From Siphonodentalium dalli (lineage: Eukaryota; Mollusca; Scaphopoda; Gadilida; Siphonodentaliidae), in contig CP136066.1 of assembly GCA_032622095.1 (NCBI GenBank), positions 92,461,319-92,525,318 on the forward strand: DNA of 64,000 nt. Reading direction: 5' to 3'. The notes under the pieces are model-generated. The model did not search any database. It saw only the letters and a program-made list of their open reading frames with translations, and was not told the DNA's origin. Positions 13,091 to 25,588 of the stretch are shown here, piece by piece (the stretch's first letter is position 1; each line of letters opens with the position of its first letter). Made by a program: the position numbers and the translations under genes.

Positions 13091-13243
13091 AACAGAAGAA
13101 TCTTAAGAGACGCTGTGCACGCAGTAGTAATTGCCGCCACCAATACCACAGTGGCATCCCACATGGTCAATATAACGGGGTGTTTCCGTGTGCCTGCTGG
13201 ACTCACCAAAAACGACGACCCTATTGTTGCAAGCCTAAAACTG
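13091..13243 (+). CDS. iGluR exon 3 (end of amino-terminal domain)
   Basis: It runs from acceptor CACTACAAG to donor GTAAGA, 51 codons, phase 0 at both ends. LRDAVHAVVIAA matches the conserved helix (YDAVHVVSVA-like) near the end of the domain. NTT and NIT are potential glycosylation sites. Compared with vertebrate receptors the segment between this helix and the next exon is short. Confidence 0.83.
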
Positions 13244-15090
13244 GTAAGAAACTCTTATCACAGAAAGCAGCAACACATTTTCTTAATTTCAGTGTCCATT
13301 GGCATAATTGCTCTAAAACTTGAATCAGCTGTTATTTCACATACCTTTTCACTAGTCATACTAATGACTGACTACGCATGTTGACATTGTCCAGCAAAAC
13401 ACTATCACTATGGCCTGGGGATTCACTCTATGTTATCACATTTTCGTTAGCAGGCATGTAATGTTTTCAATCTTAGAAAACAGTTTTTAATTTTGAAACG
13501 CAAGAACATAGTGACGTATATTTTTGTTAAAGCAGTCACTTTCGCCGAAAACTTGGAGTGGATAGAGATTCATTCCGAATATCGCAAACATACATAAGAT
13601 TCAGAAAGAAAGTCATTTGCTTATAATTTTGTGTTCTTTATATATTCTAACTATTTTACTTGATTACCGTAATCTTATTGATAATGGAAATACACAATCA
13701 CAGTTTGTCGACAATGTATTTTCCATCCAACCATATAATTCCAAACTTTGTACCGATCACAACTTTCTGCAAAGAATGGGTGTCTTTTCTCCCATTTTGG
13801 CGAGAATTAGCTGTTCCTTAATACTATTCGGTATTCAAAAAATAAATATTTGGTGCATAAATAAAACCATAAGACCCCTCTACAAACCGGAATTTGCATA
13901 TGTTAAAAACTTGATTGAGATTCGGATAAGAGTCCGTATTTTAATTGTACAGTGTGTGTAAGCTAATACGTGAGTTGGAGATTGTTGTGCATTCAGAAGT
14001 GTGGTCATATAACGACGCTGGCAGTTTTGTGGGCGGAGAGAAACACATTGGGCTATTTTTAATTTTGCCGGGAAATCCTAAGTCTACAACACATATATAA
14101 ACCATGGACTACTGATAAATAACAGAATACGAACCTCAGCCCTGTCGGATTTCATTAGTAGCTGTCATTTTTGAATGTATGGACGTTTTCATGGTGTTAA
14201 ATTTAATACATGGACATACACTTACTCTGGTTCTACTAATTATTACAAAAGTTGGGTTTACATATATGATATCACGAATTTTGCATGTCTACGTGACATT
14301 TAACTCACTTTTGTTTCAATATATGTAAAATCCTTAAACTTCGTGTTTGATATCATGTAAATGTCAAAAACGTGTACATCCGGCATCCGAATTGCAAAAC
14401 AATTTGCAACAAGCTCACAGCCTATTGGCCATTGTAAACTGACCACAGTGCGTGCTATCTAAATGTCTCTAGCTGTCATCCGTGGTAGGATTAATTTAAT
14501 AGACTTAAACTTCCCGCTGCTTTACCGCCATGCACACTTGTATTAAGAGCCAACTTCAGAGTAATTATAAGTGCCCAGTAACAGATATGTGAGTATCAAA
14601 GGCGCCACACATATTTGGACAGAATGGTATGGACCTTCTATGTAAGACTCGAATTCTAGGCAGAAAAGGATTTAATTCACACACACATAAGCCGACCATC
14701 CCACATGTTCACGCGTGAAATATATGCCATGCCAATGATAAGTCAATTTGATGTGAGGTTAACAAATGTAGTTTATTTTTTTATCGTATTTTATCGTACC
14801 AACTTTACATATTTCCGTCTATATTTAGACCAATATCTTACATTAACCACCAAGATTTTGTGATGGGGTGACATGTATAAAGCTGTCTATTGTATGGAAG
14901 AAACTGGGTTTAAAGATGCACAGCATTGGATATATTAGGTTTCTCCTAAAGGGCACGTAAATTTGCATAAACCATGTATATACAAAAGTTTTATTTTGAA
15001 TAAAAACTGGGTGTAAATTTCACATATATTTAAAATTTAAATCATCCATAAATGTGTTATTCGAATATAAATGGTGTTTAAATCGCACGT
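13244..15090. other. iGluR intron, 5' part
   Basis: No gene or clear element seen before the foldback at 15,091. Confidence 0.4.
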
Positions 15091-15369
15091 ATATTTGAAA
15101 TTTAATTTAATTTAAATGTCACGTATTTTCCATTAAATGTCTACATATATGGCATATACGGATCACGTATATATATACATTTCCTTAAATTTGACATATA
15201 CGTGGGATTTACGGACACGTAATTTCCATGTAAATGTGGAAGAATACGCGACCGTAAGTCCCATTTATATTTCAAATTTATGAGAATTTACGTAATCTGT
15301 ATATGCCGTAATTCTAGACATTTAATGAAAACCATGTGAAGTTTAAATTAAATTAAATACAAATTTGGT
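15091..15369. repeat. Foldback element (MITE-like) with ~135-bp arms
   Basis: The left arm shares with the reverse complement of the right arm TTTAATTTAATTTAAA, CATTAAATGTCTA, GGCATATAC and GGGA(t/c)TTACGG. The centre lies near 15,230. Arms differ by substitutions and small indels, as in an old foldback transposon. No coding sequence is present. Confidence 0.82.
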
Positions 15370-15642
15370 GCAGTGTTGACCTACAACTATTTTAATACTG
15401 TTTGACAAATGGTCAATAATGTTTGCTCCCACTTAATGTGGTTTGGCTGATGTATCAGTGAGCGAAAAAAAGCTAATATGGACATGATGTTCCACAATAT
15501 GGACATTTTCTACGACGCAATAACATCTATCCACAGGATCGTTTGTCTTTAACATTCTTGAATGTCAGTTTTGCATGCATATATCCAAATTATATATGTT
15601 TCTACATGGTAGTGGGAAACTGATATTATTTTCAAGCACCTT

Positions 15643-16052
15643 CTTAAAGATACGGCCGTGTTGGCGGTGGATATGCTGTTAATATATTCAGCTCCATCAA
15701 AAACCGCCATAAGCAGAAAGCAAAACAAAAGTTACAAAACATGGCTATTGTTTAGATCCGGATATGGTAAACATAAAGAGCGTTTTTTGTTACTGTTTTC
15801 CTGATATGGAAATAATTAAGAGCGTTTGTATCACTTGTGTGTGATTAACCAATATAATTGCGCATAATTTCTGTAACACGAGCATTTTTCTTGTTTACGT
15901 ACACCATCGTACATATTGACAATATACTATTTACGCACTGATTATGTTTGGCATATGAACAAAACTATATATATATTTTAATATTCCTTCCGTTGATGAC
16001 GATTTGAACAGATATGAATGTTTCTGCAACGAACGCCGCCCGTGCCTTTAAG
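15643..16052. mobile_element. MITE copy 1, family with CTTAAAG...CTTTAAG ends
   Basis: The ends are CTTAAAGATACGGCCG and CCGCCCGTGCCTTTAAG, an imperfect terminal inverted repeat. The interior shares AAAACCGCCA, AAACATAAAGAGCGTT and GTGTGTGATTA with the copy at 16,631. Internal deletions and substitutions separate the two. No transposase is encoded, and no target duplication was recognised. Confidence 0.75.
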
Positions 16053-16207
16053 GTCAATGGGTCATTAGAGTCCAAGACATGTACACATTTGTTCGTTCCA
16101 TTATCTGAATCATATGCTTATGACACCTGCACACATATCTTACTTCCAGCTTAAATCCACATCAAAAGCATCATTTTTACACGTGTTTTGAAAATGATTA
16201 ATTGCAG

Positions 16208-16429
16208 ATAACGTTCATAGGCGAGTCAGGTTTGATGGAGTTTGGCACTGATAACTACCGGGCAGACCATAAATTTCAGATTTGTTCCACAAAGGTCCAG
16301 AGCGATGACGTCATGGCTACTGTTGGCGAATGGAGCTTAGGGACGGGACTCGTATGGCACGATGACAATCATTTTGAAAACAAATCCAGTGACTTCAAGT
16401 GGCCTACTCTCAGGGTGGTGACCGTTCTG
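16208..16429 (+). CDS. iGluR exon 4 (amino-terminal domain to S1 linker)
   Basis: It runs from acceptor ATTGCAG to donor GTAAGA, 74 codons, phase 0. FIGESGLMEF corresponds to the conserved GLTGRI.F strand closing the amino-terminal domain, and TVGEWS to the following IGTW-like strand. It ends LRVVTVL, the start of the first S1 strand. NKS is a potential glycosylation site. The exon sits between two copies of one MITE family, about 155 and 200 bp away. Confidence 0.9.
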
Positions 16430-16630
16430 GTAAGATGTGTTCCATTGTATTTGACTTGGGTTAACACTTCTACGCTTATTTTGGGAGACAAGTTTACCAT
16501 CATTAGACAAACTGGTTGCTACTAGAATAAAGTAAATTTGTGCAAATGTTTAGAAAAAGTCAGAGAATAAAATGCAAGGTGGTCAGATACACACTTTTAA
16601 TAAAGCGGCAGTGTACATGTACATGCAAGT

Positions 16631-17134
16631 CTTAAAGACACGGTTGGCCTTGGCGGTGGGTATCCTGTGAAAATATCTCCACCCGTCAAAAACCGCCACA
16701 AACAGAAAGAACATCAAAATATAGATAGACTTTGTCCGTATACAAATAATAAATATCGCATAAACAGTATGTTATGGTCATATGTTTGACCATTGTTATG
16801 TAAACAAAAGCATAAAAAGTTACTTTTCTGGTGTTTGTTTATATTATGATGGTAAACATAAAGAGCGTTCTTTGTTGGTGAATACCTGATATGGAACTAA
16901 TAAAGAGCGTTTATGCCATTTGTGTGTGATTAGCCAGTAGCATTGTGCTGTCTTCTGTAACACAATCAGGCTCTTGCTTAGGTAAAATATAGTAGGTCTT
17001 TATGATAACATGCTGTTTACGCGATGGTCATGGTACATATGAACGGAACTGTATGCGTTTTAATGTTTTTCTGTTTACGGTGTTTGGAACAAATATGAAT
17101 ATTTTCGACAATTAAGGCCGCACGTGCCTTTAAG
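16631..17134. mobile_element. MITE copy 2, same family as 15,643
   Basis: The ends are CTTAAAGACACGG and CGCACGTGCCTTTAAG. The interior is shared with copy 1 (AAAACCGCCA, AAACATAAAGAGCGTT, GTGTGTGATTA) and lies in the same orientation. Confidence 0.77.
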
Positions 17135-17287
17135 TGCGTAGTTACGCCAATGTGTTTGGTGTTTGCAGGAGACAATAACGAAAAGCCGAGATGGGGGATA
17201 TATTTTAGTTGGCTCATGTATTTAATAACAGCAAACAAGAGCATCGGAAATGAATTACTCCACACACAACAGCTACCACTGTAATAA

Positions 17288-17851
17288 TAAATCAATCACT
17301 CAATCAATCAATCAATTTATTTAGGAAACGAACCATACGCTCTTAGTTATCGTATTACATGACGGAAATTCACATTTTAAACGTCACAATCAGTACTTGC
17401 TTTAAGTTCACAAGTCAATGTAAAGTCCATTCATTGTTCCACTGTTTTCATATTATGGATGCTGATGGATGCGGAAGTTTTTGTTATGATATTTTTCGCT
17501 TTGTTTCCTTAGTTCTATCCTAAGTTTGTTCGAGTCATTAAGTTCTTTTCTTGATCATTCTCTGTTGGAATACAGTTTGTTATGTCAATTGATTTTAGTT
17601 TCTCCTCTGTTAAATTTAATTGCCTCTTTTATCATTATATTCCAATAACACTGTTCAGTGAGCTTAATATGTACTGGTCGATGTTTGTTTTCTGTTAATA
17701 ATCCAATTCTCTTCAATGACACATGTTTCATACCACAGTTCGTTATCCTTTTTATCGTGTTTTCTATTTCTATCCTATCTTCTTCCGTTTGGTTATCTTG
17801 TGTGTTTAGGGGTATATTGTTGTTGTTTATAATGTTTTCATCTAGAAACAA
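17288..17851 (-). pseudogene. LINE ORF1-like fragment with a (TTGA)n tail
   Basis: The minus-strand open frame 17,851-17,585 contains VSLKRIGLLTENKHRPVHIK, like the single-strand-binding core of LINE ORF1 proteins. In another frame, just beyond the stop, comes ELRKQSEKYHNKNF, like the charged helix that often follows. On this strand the segment ends in repeated TTGA at 17,314-17,288, which could be a retrotransposon 3' tail. No ORF2 lies between, so the copy is deleted or chimeric. Confidence 0.5.
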
Positions 17852-18165
17852 TGTGGGCGGAATTGTGGATATGTTTTGGTGAGTGATCTCGCGCAGTAGT
17901 ACCAGAATGAAAGAACAAAAGAAAAATATACAAAAATTGCATTACAACCAAATCGAAAGACATAGAAACAGCGATTGATGATGAATAAGACTAAACCTTT
18001 GGTCCGAAAACAGTTGGTAACTTATTTGATAATGTGGCAGTAATCATCTGCATTTGTTATGGTCCGCATCCTTAGTTACAGTGAGAATGTCTAAACACTG
18101 ACTATTCTCGCTTATTTTTTTCGCCATTATATATGTATATACACCATAACATTATGTACTTCCAG

Positions 18166-18266
18166 GAACGCCCATATGTTTTCGTAGACAATACCAGCAA
18201 CGTGACGTCGTATACAGGAATGTACGTGGACATGTTACGTTTAATGGCGGAGAGTCTAAAATTTCG
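18166..18266 (+). CDS. iGluR exon 5 (ligand-binding S1, first part)
   Basis: It runs from acceptor TTCCAG to donor GTAAGC, 101 bp, starting phase 0 and ending two bases into an Arg codon. ERPYVFV is the first S1 strand (EEPYV in vertebrate receptors). YTGMYVDMLRLMAESLKF is the G-Y-C-x-D-L-like helix that follows. Cys of that motif is Met here. NVT is a potential glycosylation site. Confidence 0.92.
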
Positions 18267-19930
18267 GTAAGCAAGAATGTATACCCACGTGGAAAACGAA
18301 ATATATGGACACCACACGAGGTTATTTATTTAGTTAATTGGTTCTTAATGTCACATTCAACAGCCATGGTCATACCATGACATAAGAAGATACCTATATT
18401 CAGGCTACATCCGGATAGATTTTGTAAAATAAATAATTATGGCCGAATGTAGAATCCGTTTTACTAACACAGGTATTCCATTCATTAGAATGCCATAGCA
18501 TCAACCATAGCCGCATCGTGATTGGCTTACGCCGTATGCTCCAATCGTAGTGCATAACACTGCGCCGATAGCTACGCGCGAATGTTTAGTCATTGCTTGA
18601 CACTTTAGACAAGTCACCCGCCCGCCCGCCCGCCCAGAGCTAGTTCCCTTAAACTCAACGCATTGTCGACGCACATATTTACTCCAGCATAAGTGAAGTA
18701 TGTCATTGTTACTGCTTCCTCATCGGTATCTTTTGCCAAACTTACGTCATCCAGTGTTTTATTCGCTGCATGTCTTATGATATTATGTCTTGTAATTTCT
18801 TATTTTGCAATATTTATTCATATTTTCTCTGCATGTTTGCTTCTATCTATTTGTGTAAGTACGACTCTTGTATGCAAGCGGTGTGGTATCCATGGGTAGC
18901 ATCTATATTCTGACGATACTATGCCTTTATTAATTTCTGTACACGTTTCGATTATACTTACATCTCTAAGCTTTCCGGTATTTAACGTAGGGAACCCCTC
19001 CGCCCTAGACCTTGGTTCGGATACGGGATGTCGTAATTGTTCTAATCTTACTCTTCGTTTCGAAATTATCTATTTCAGCCAGGCATTACATTGGTATACC
19101 GATACTATTCTTCACTACTCTTTAACTATACGCATGTGCCATCATGCATACCGGGGAGCACTTTGTTAATTTTATTCTAGAAGTTCGTGGTACACGAAGA
19201 GTAAAAAATATGTTATACCTCTCACAGATAGCAAAATGCATTTAATCTTTTTCTGTTCAATAACTGTTCCTTTTGGGAATGACGACCATAATATGTGGCT
19301 AGAAGCAGATACATTATTGTTTAGTTCTTGTCTAGTAAGCAAATCTTTTATAATAGCTGCTATTCACATATTGATTGATTTAGGTTTAACGTCATTTCAG
19401 CCGATAGGCATTATCACGACTACCCAGTGTGGGTCAGGGGTAGAATAGGCATACAGCCCCACTGCAAGGGGTATGAAGCCCTAATGCGGCACTCTGTTTG
19501 CCGTGGGGTGTATCCCGTGAGGTGTGGTGTAGTCATCAAGGTACTGTGGTGGCCTATCATGTGATACATCGACCTGCGGATAAAACTCAGCCCATGGTCC
19601 TATTTGGTCCTACATCTCTTCAATGTGGGTGGTTGAGTTCGGCTCAAAACATCGGTTAGTTACGCCTCTCCACCGTGTTTCAGACTACTTTCTGCCATCT
19701 TCGATCTTGTTTCTTGTGTCTAGTTGTGTGTTCTGTTTTCATGTCTGTTAAATGTGTTAATATTGTAATGTTTCTGCCAGCCCTTCTCAATGTGGTGAGG
19801 TACCGAGAGGCTGCTTTATGCAGTGGCCACACGGGTCACCCATCGGTTCAGCTATGTATCAGTCTTTGACCCGACCATAATTCAATGGTACTCCGAGGCG
19901 ACTGCTGGGTAAGTTGTCGATCGTCTGCTT
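18267..19930. other. iGluR intron, 5' part
   Basis: Mostly unassigned sequence with a short CCCG repeat near 18,620. From about 19,430 to 19,930 it is more GC-rich and directly precedes a gag-like fragment, so it may be the 5' untranslated region of that retroelement. No RNA polymerase III box was convincing. Confidence 0.35.
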
Positions 19931-19984
19931 TTCATATGGCAACTCAAAACAAACAAAAGTCAGATTGACCACCCGCTGAGTTCC

Positions 19985-20460
19985 ACTGATTCTAAAGTAT
20001 ATCATCAGTACTTGGTACTTGGTTTTGATCCGAGTGTCAGAAGACCTTCTGTATTTGAGATTGATAGACCTCTACAAAGCATAACCGCACAATTAAAATA
20101 TGTCAAACCGATCAGGACTGGGCCACTAAGTGGCTATCTTCTGATCGAACGTTTAAGAAGAATTCAAGCTAACGCTAGTATGCAATTAGCATGTATTGCA
20201 CAAACACCAGTGTTGATTACCCCTCACAAGACATTGATCAGTAGCAGAGCTGTGTTGAAAACTCGTGATATAGCTAATTCTTCTGAGTCAGAGATGTTGG
20301 CCGAGTTATCACCACAGGGATTTATAGAAGTCTGTAGATTTACAAAGACAGTTGATCATCAGTATATCACTAGCAACAAAAGTTGAGAAGATTGATATTA
20401 TTCTTGTTCCAGAACATGTAGCGCAGGTAATGGATACAGCTTCTGTCGTTGAGACATTTC
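19985..20460 (+). pseudogene. Retroelement ORF1 (gag-like) fragment
   Basis: PLSGYLLIERLRRIQ, LITPHKTLISSRAVLKTRDI and MLAELSPQGFIEVCRFT match ORF1 proteins of Jockey/I-like LINEs, where this segment precedes CCHC zinc knuckles. The knuckles are absent. A stop occurs near 20,384, and related sequence seems to go on in another frame. It abuts a different LINE near 20,470, so two fragments are joined. Confidence 0.6.
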
Positions 20461-20469
20461 CTTCGAAAC

Positions 20470-23400
20470 AATCTATATAAGTTGATCATATTGTTCGAAC
20501 TGTCTGAACCATGGCGCCTGAACAACCCCGATATCAATAGATTCACCTGGCGCAGAACTCATCCTCTTAAGATGGCTTGGCTTGATTATTTTCTTGTGTC
20601 TCCGGGTATTCTGAACTTGGCATCCGACAAAATTGATATCCATCCGGGATACAGAACTGACCATTCTATCATATCACCAGAACTTCAAATCAATAACATT
20701 TCTCACGGGAGAGGTTTTTTTAAATTTAACAATTCTCTTTTATTTAACAAAGACTATCAGAGTATCGCTCATATGTTAATTAAAGAAAAGTTTGACCGCT
20801 ACTTGTGTTATCCACTAGAATACTCCCCAATCATCTCCCCAAAGAGTTTCACAATATCTGACTCGCTTTTGTTAGACACCATTTTACTTTATATCAGAGG
20901 GAAAACAATCCAATTCTCTTCTAAATTAAAAAAAAACGAGCAACAAAAATTATTAGACAGAAAACGTGAGATTGAGTGCACTATCGCAGACGCCGATTCC
21001 AATGTTTTGATGAGCGAAATTTCTGACATTGACAATAAATTAGAAGCTAAAAGGAAAGAAAAAAATCAGGTATGATAGTTCATACAAGATCAAAGTTTAG
21101 TAAGGATGGTGAAAAACCTACCAAATATTTCTTGAATTTGGAAAAAAGACATTTCTTATCCAATACACTCACTGAGGTGATAGACAACTCGGGACAACTA
21201 ATAACAAACTCAGACGACATAGTCGAAAGCGCAAACACTTTTTACCGAGAACTATATTCAGCAAAAGCTTCTGTCAACTAACTGTAATAATATCCCAACC
21301 AATCTTACTTTCACAGCACTATCCGAAGTACAAAGCTCCTCAATAGAAGTTCTCCTCAGTTACGATGAGTTGACGCAATCGCTCAGTAAATTCAAAAATG
21401 GGAAGTCGCCTGGACCGGACGGTTATATCACAGAGTTTTTCAAATTATTCCGGAAAGACTTAGGCCATTTTGTTTTAAACGCACGAAAGAACTCATTTGA
21501 TCGACAGGAACTATCCATCGCACAAAAAACAAGGCACTATTACGCTTATTCCGAAGAAAAACAAAGTGAGACAATATCTTAAAAATTGGCGCCCGATCAC
21601 ATTGCTAAATTATCTTCTACGTGTATAGCAAATAGACTCAAGCAAGTTCTTCCAGGCATCATCAGCGGAGACCAATCGGGTTTCTTGCCAGAAAGATTTA
21701 TTGGCGATAACGCCAGGCTAATATAACATTTAATTCACGAAACCAACGAAATAAACCAGGCATGCTATTTCTTATAGATTTCGAAAAAGCTTTTGACTCA
21801 GTGTCCTGGTCCTTCATCGAAAAATCCTTTCAAAATTCGGTTTTGGTGATTCGATTAAAAGATGGATTAGAATCTGCTATACAAATATACAGTCAGCTGT
21901 TTTAGTGAACGGACATATCTCACGTTTTTTTCCAGCATTCTAGAAGATGTAGACAGGGCGACCTTGTCTCTCCTCATATATTTTGGAAGTATTTGCCACA
22001 ATGATCAGGGAAAACTAAAACATAAGGGGGATAGCTCTCGGCAGTACAGAATACAAAATAAACCAATACGCTGATCCTCGATGGTACGAAAATAGTCTTC
22101 GGACGGCTATAAATACACTCCATTCAGTCGAAATAATTTATGGTTTGAAGGTAAACCTATACAAATGTCAATTAGCCTGGCTAGGACCGAAGCAGGTCTG
22201 CTCGTCATTACCAATAGCTGATTGTCTCATCCCCATATTCAGTGTATTTAGCCTCTTAGGCATACACTTTAGCATATATTTGACAAACATTTTAGACATT
22301 AGCTACGCTAAAAAATGATGAAATTAAGGAATCACTGGGCAAATGGAATCACATAATATTAACTCCTCTTGGGAAAATAGTAGTAATCAAATCAGCGATT
22401 ATCCCAAAGCTTGTTCGTCTCTTTACTTCTCTTCCTAATCCAGGGAGAAATATTATTACTGATTTAAACAGTCTCCTGTTTAAATTTATTTGGAATGGAA
22501 AACGTGACAGAATAAAACGTAGTCAAATGTACCAGCCATATGAGAATGGCGGGTTGCGGATGTTCAATGTAACTCTTTTTATTGACTCAATGAAAATAAG
22601 TTGGATCCGAAGAATTTTAACGTCAGACAGCAGCTGGACTGGATTAGCACATACCAAGATAGTATTTGATCCTTTATTTTCAACATATGGACCAAAATAT
22701 TTTAAATCGGTCGAACATACAATTCGAAATTGATTTTGGAGGGATGTCGTAAATTTATTTCTGCTAAAGCATATCCGCAACAAATATAAAAACACAGACA
22801 ATATATATGGAACAATGATAAAAAATATTGTCATCGAGATGTGCTTGAACATCAATGGATGGAGAAAGACAGGAATTGTTTTTATCAATGACCTGTATGA
22901 CGAGAGAGGTAATTTTATGACTGTCGAATATTTGGAAAGCAAATTAGGTATATCCACAAATTTTCTCATACTTGATTATCAACGATTAAAACTCAAATAT
23001 CATCTGCAAAGAATAAATGAGAAACTGAATTAAATATATATATTCCAAGCATACAGACCTTCGTCCATTTATTGGATACAAAATACCGCTGGTTTCAGTA
23101 TCGAATTTGGACTAGAATACTAGGAACAAACAAACTTTAAAAACAAATGTAACTAAGATCTGACGGACTATGTCAAAGATGTCATAGATACGAAGAAACG
23201 ATATCTCATATGTTCTACAATTGCCCCACTGTACGCTCCTTCCTGATAGACACACAGCAATGGCTGTCTAAACATAACTTAAACCTCGATCTGACAAAGA
23301 AAAACATCCTTCTCGGAACATAATCGCAGGCACAGCCGAATAACGAAACTGAATACCTTTTACTTACGATTATTAAGTACTACGTGAACAAAACTAAATT

Positions 23401-23550
23401 TAACCGCGACATATTGACCATTAAATCGCTTTCACTTGGTATGGAAACAAGACACCACGCAGGCAGATATATAGCTCTTCAGCGCGATCAAATGCAAACA
23501 TTCCAAAATGAATGGGAACACATTAAACCTTTAATCACTGCTTGCTAAGA
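20470..23550 (+). pseudogene. L1/Tx1-like LINE ORF2, decayed (endonuclease end, RT, zinc-binding tail)
   Basis: The order of homology is endonuclease C-terminus (DINRFTW, LDYFLVSP, HPGYRTDHSII), linker (KPTKYFLNLEKRHF), RT (KSPGPDGY, GDQSGFLPERFIGDNAR, LIDFEKAFDSVSW) and a C-terminal zinc-binding region (CQRCHRYEETISHMFYNCP). The frame changes or stops many times, for example near 21,072, 21,281 and 21,582, so no enzyme can be made. The RT FADD motif is not recognisable. The last coding words end near 23,546. It lies sense to the iGluR gene, inside an intron. Confidence 0.85.
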
Positions 23551-23833
23551 ACAGAGAAATTCATACAATCAAAACGAGATCAATTATCCATTAAAACGAG
23601 GAGTCTCCCGGCAAAGTCTTTTTTATCTTATGAACATTTAATCTCTTCATTATGCTTTATTATACTAATTGATTTAGAAATTAATATAATACCACCAGTA
23701 TCGAACAATTAGTATAGAAATACAGATATATTTTCGTGTAAGCGAGAAAATGAGAGAGACAACGTTGGAGTGCCGGTGACCACACCCCTCCCCATCTGGT
23801 AGTATTATGTCGGTATATAATGTTTTGTTCTAT

Positions 23834-24771
23834 GTGTTACAGTGTTCGCGCTGAACCGAAATATCTTGTGCCCAAAAGTTTAGCCAAATGAAAAAAACTT
23901 TTGGCCAAATTAAAAAATACTTAAAAATTAAATCCTCATGCACTATGGGAGTTGTTACCTGGAACGAAATTCGCAAACATGAAACTAACATTCTATATAA
24001 TTATAATCACATAAATCCGCTAAACCAATTGTAATAATTCTATGTTGCTGCCACCATGACGGTCGCTAACTATTGTTTATTATAGTAAGGTGATAACTTT
24101 TGATTATATATTGTATTCAAACCTTTTATGATGTGAAGCCATGGTGTTATTAGACGGGATGCAGTTCATGACACATTGATTAAAGAACGCCTCGCATGTA
24201 CATTCAAGTAAAAATGCATTTATATATTTTATCTTACAGACTGCCTAATCATTACCAGTGTACAGATTAAGCGTTTTGACGATAAGGCTGGTTAAGTGTT
24301 AGAACGTACCTGTTGCTGTCTCGTGAAGTTTGATTATGTGCAGTGATTGTGAATGATGGATACTAATGCGATCCGCCAATTTATTGGACATTACAAAAAC
24401 ACTCCATAAAACAACAGCGTCATCACTAGGTATTCACCTATCCATTGTGCTCACTGATAACAACTCTCTTCAACGCATACATGTTTACATATTCGGTGTC
24501 AACGACTGCGTATAAACAAAAATCCACATATTTATTGGACCGTTACGGTACAACATTTCCGAAGTATGAAATACTTTCGTCACCTAACTTCGTCTGGACT
24601 CGTCGATCTATTCAGCGCTCTTAATTAGCTTTCCGGCTCCATGCTATCCATCTCCATTTGGGGTAAACAAAATTTAGCCAAAAGTTTAGCCAAATGAAAT
24701 TTTGATTAGCAAATTCGAAAAAGATTGGCCATTGGCCAATTTGACCACCGACAGCGCAAACACTGGTGTTA
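23834..24771. mobile_element. hAT-like non-autonomous element
   Basis: Terminal repeats are CAGTGTTCGCGCTG (23,840-23,853) and CAGCGCAAACACTG (24,752-24,765), inverted with one mismatch. GTGTTA flanks both sides exactly. hAT elements typically begin CAG(T/G)G and make 8-bp duplications; only 6 bp match here. Subterminal GTTTAGCCAAATGAAA occurs near both ends. The ~926-bp interior has no transposase. Confidence 0.75.
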
Positions 24772-25374
24772 CAATACTACATATACATAATGCATATAAA
24801 ATTGAATAATTAAAAAATAAAAAAAAAATGAAAAAATATTGTTCGAAAACAAAACTCTCCAAGGTCTGTCATTTCTTTTGACTCTTGGTGCTTGAATGTT
24901 CAAAGTTCGATACGATGCTTTGAGATCGAGAAAGGGTCAACTTTGAGAGAAGGGGACACCCATATATGTGAGTAGAGGGAGCTGACGGTTGGGAGATATA
25001 TCACCTACTGAGTCAACTACCCGATTGTCAACTTGATGAATTGATTGAGACTCACACTAGATTCATCAGATATTATAAATATCTTATGAATCATTCAGGA
25101 GAAAGAGATTGTCAGCTACTTCACATATTTCCATATGGAGCCTAGATAAATTAAATTATTCATATTTGCTGATTACATTTCGTGCAGGTTTCCTAATTGT
25201 GTTGTTCTCAAGGCAGTATTTCTAACAGTGTTGATATTCTGCTTCATACGTGTTTTCACAATGGTCAGTTTCTTAATGGATCTGACACCAATCGAGCACT
25301 CTCGCTCCGATTTGTGTGTTTAGTTGTATATATTTTGTTTTGGTTTAGTCTAATTCACGGTTACGTCTATAGAC

Positions 25375-25460
25375 AGTTGATTCGCTTAATATTGAGTCTG
25401 TCGCCATGCGGCCTTACTGCCAAAAAGACGTAAAACCCTAACTAAACAAACAAAACAAGC
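25375..25460 (+). repeat. Retroelement 3' tail remnant beside iGluR exon 6
   Basis: CGCCATGCGGCCTTACTGCC is followed by AAGACGTAAAACCCTAAC and an AAAC-rich run, which looks like a SINE/LINE 3' end with a simple-repeat tail. It ends about 40 bp before the exon 6 acceptor, so it may overlap the branch-point region. The family is not identified. Confidence 0.35.
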
Positions 25461-25497
25461 CATATCACGACTATTAATATTCATGGAACCTTTTCAG

Positions 25498-25588
25498 TTA
25501 CAACATTATTAAGTCAGTGGACGGCGAGTATGGCGCAAAGAAACAGGATGGTACATGGACAGGAATGGTCGGTATGATATTGAGAGGG
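25498..25588 (+). CDS. iGluR exon 6 (ligand-binding S1, middle)
   Basis: It runs from acceptor TTTTCAG to donor GTGAGT, 91 bp. Its first base completes the Arg codon split with exon 5; it ends in phase 0. DGEYGAKK, then GTWTGMVGMILRG, match the glutamate-receptor strand-helix stretch DGKYGAR...GEWNGMVGELI.G. Confidence 0.93.

Noticed and set aside
12698-13384. Single 228-residue ORF across iGluR exon 3.
   Set aside because: Only 13,091-13,243 has receptor homology and fits splice sites with correct phase on both sides. The rest is chance open intron.
19430-19930. tRNA-derived SINE.
   Set aside because: No convincing A and B boxes could be read; it is more likely 5' sequence of the adjoining retroelement.
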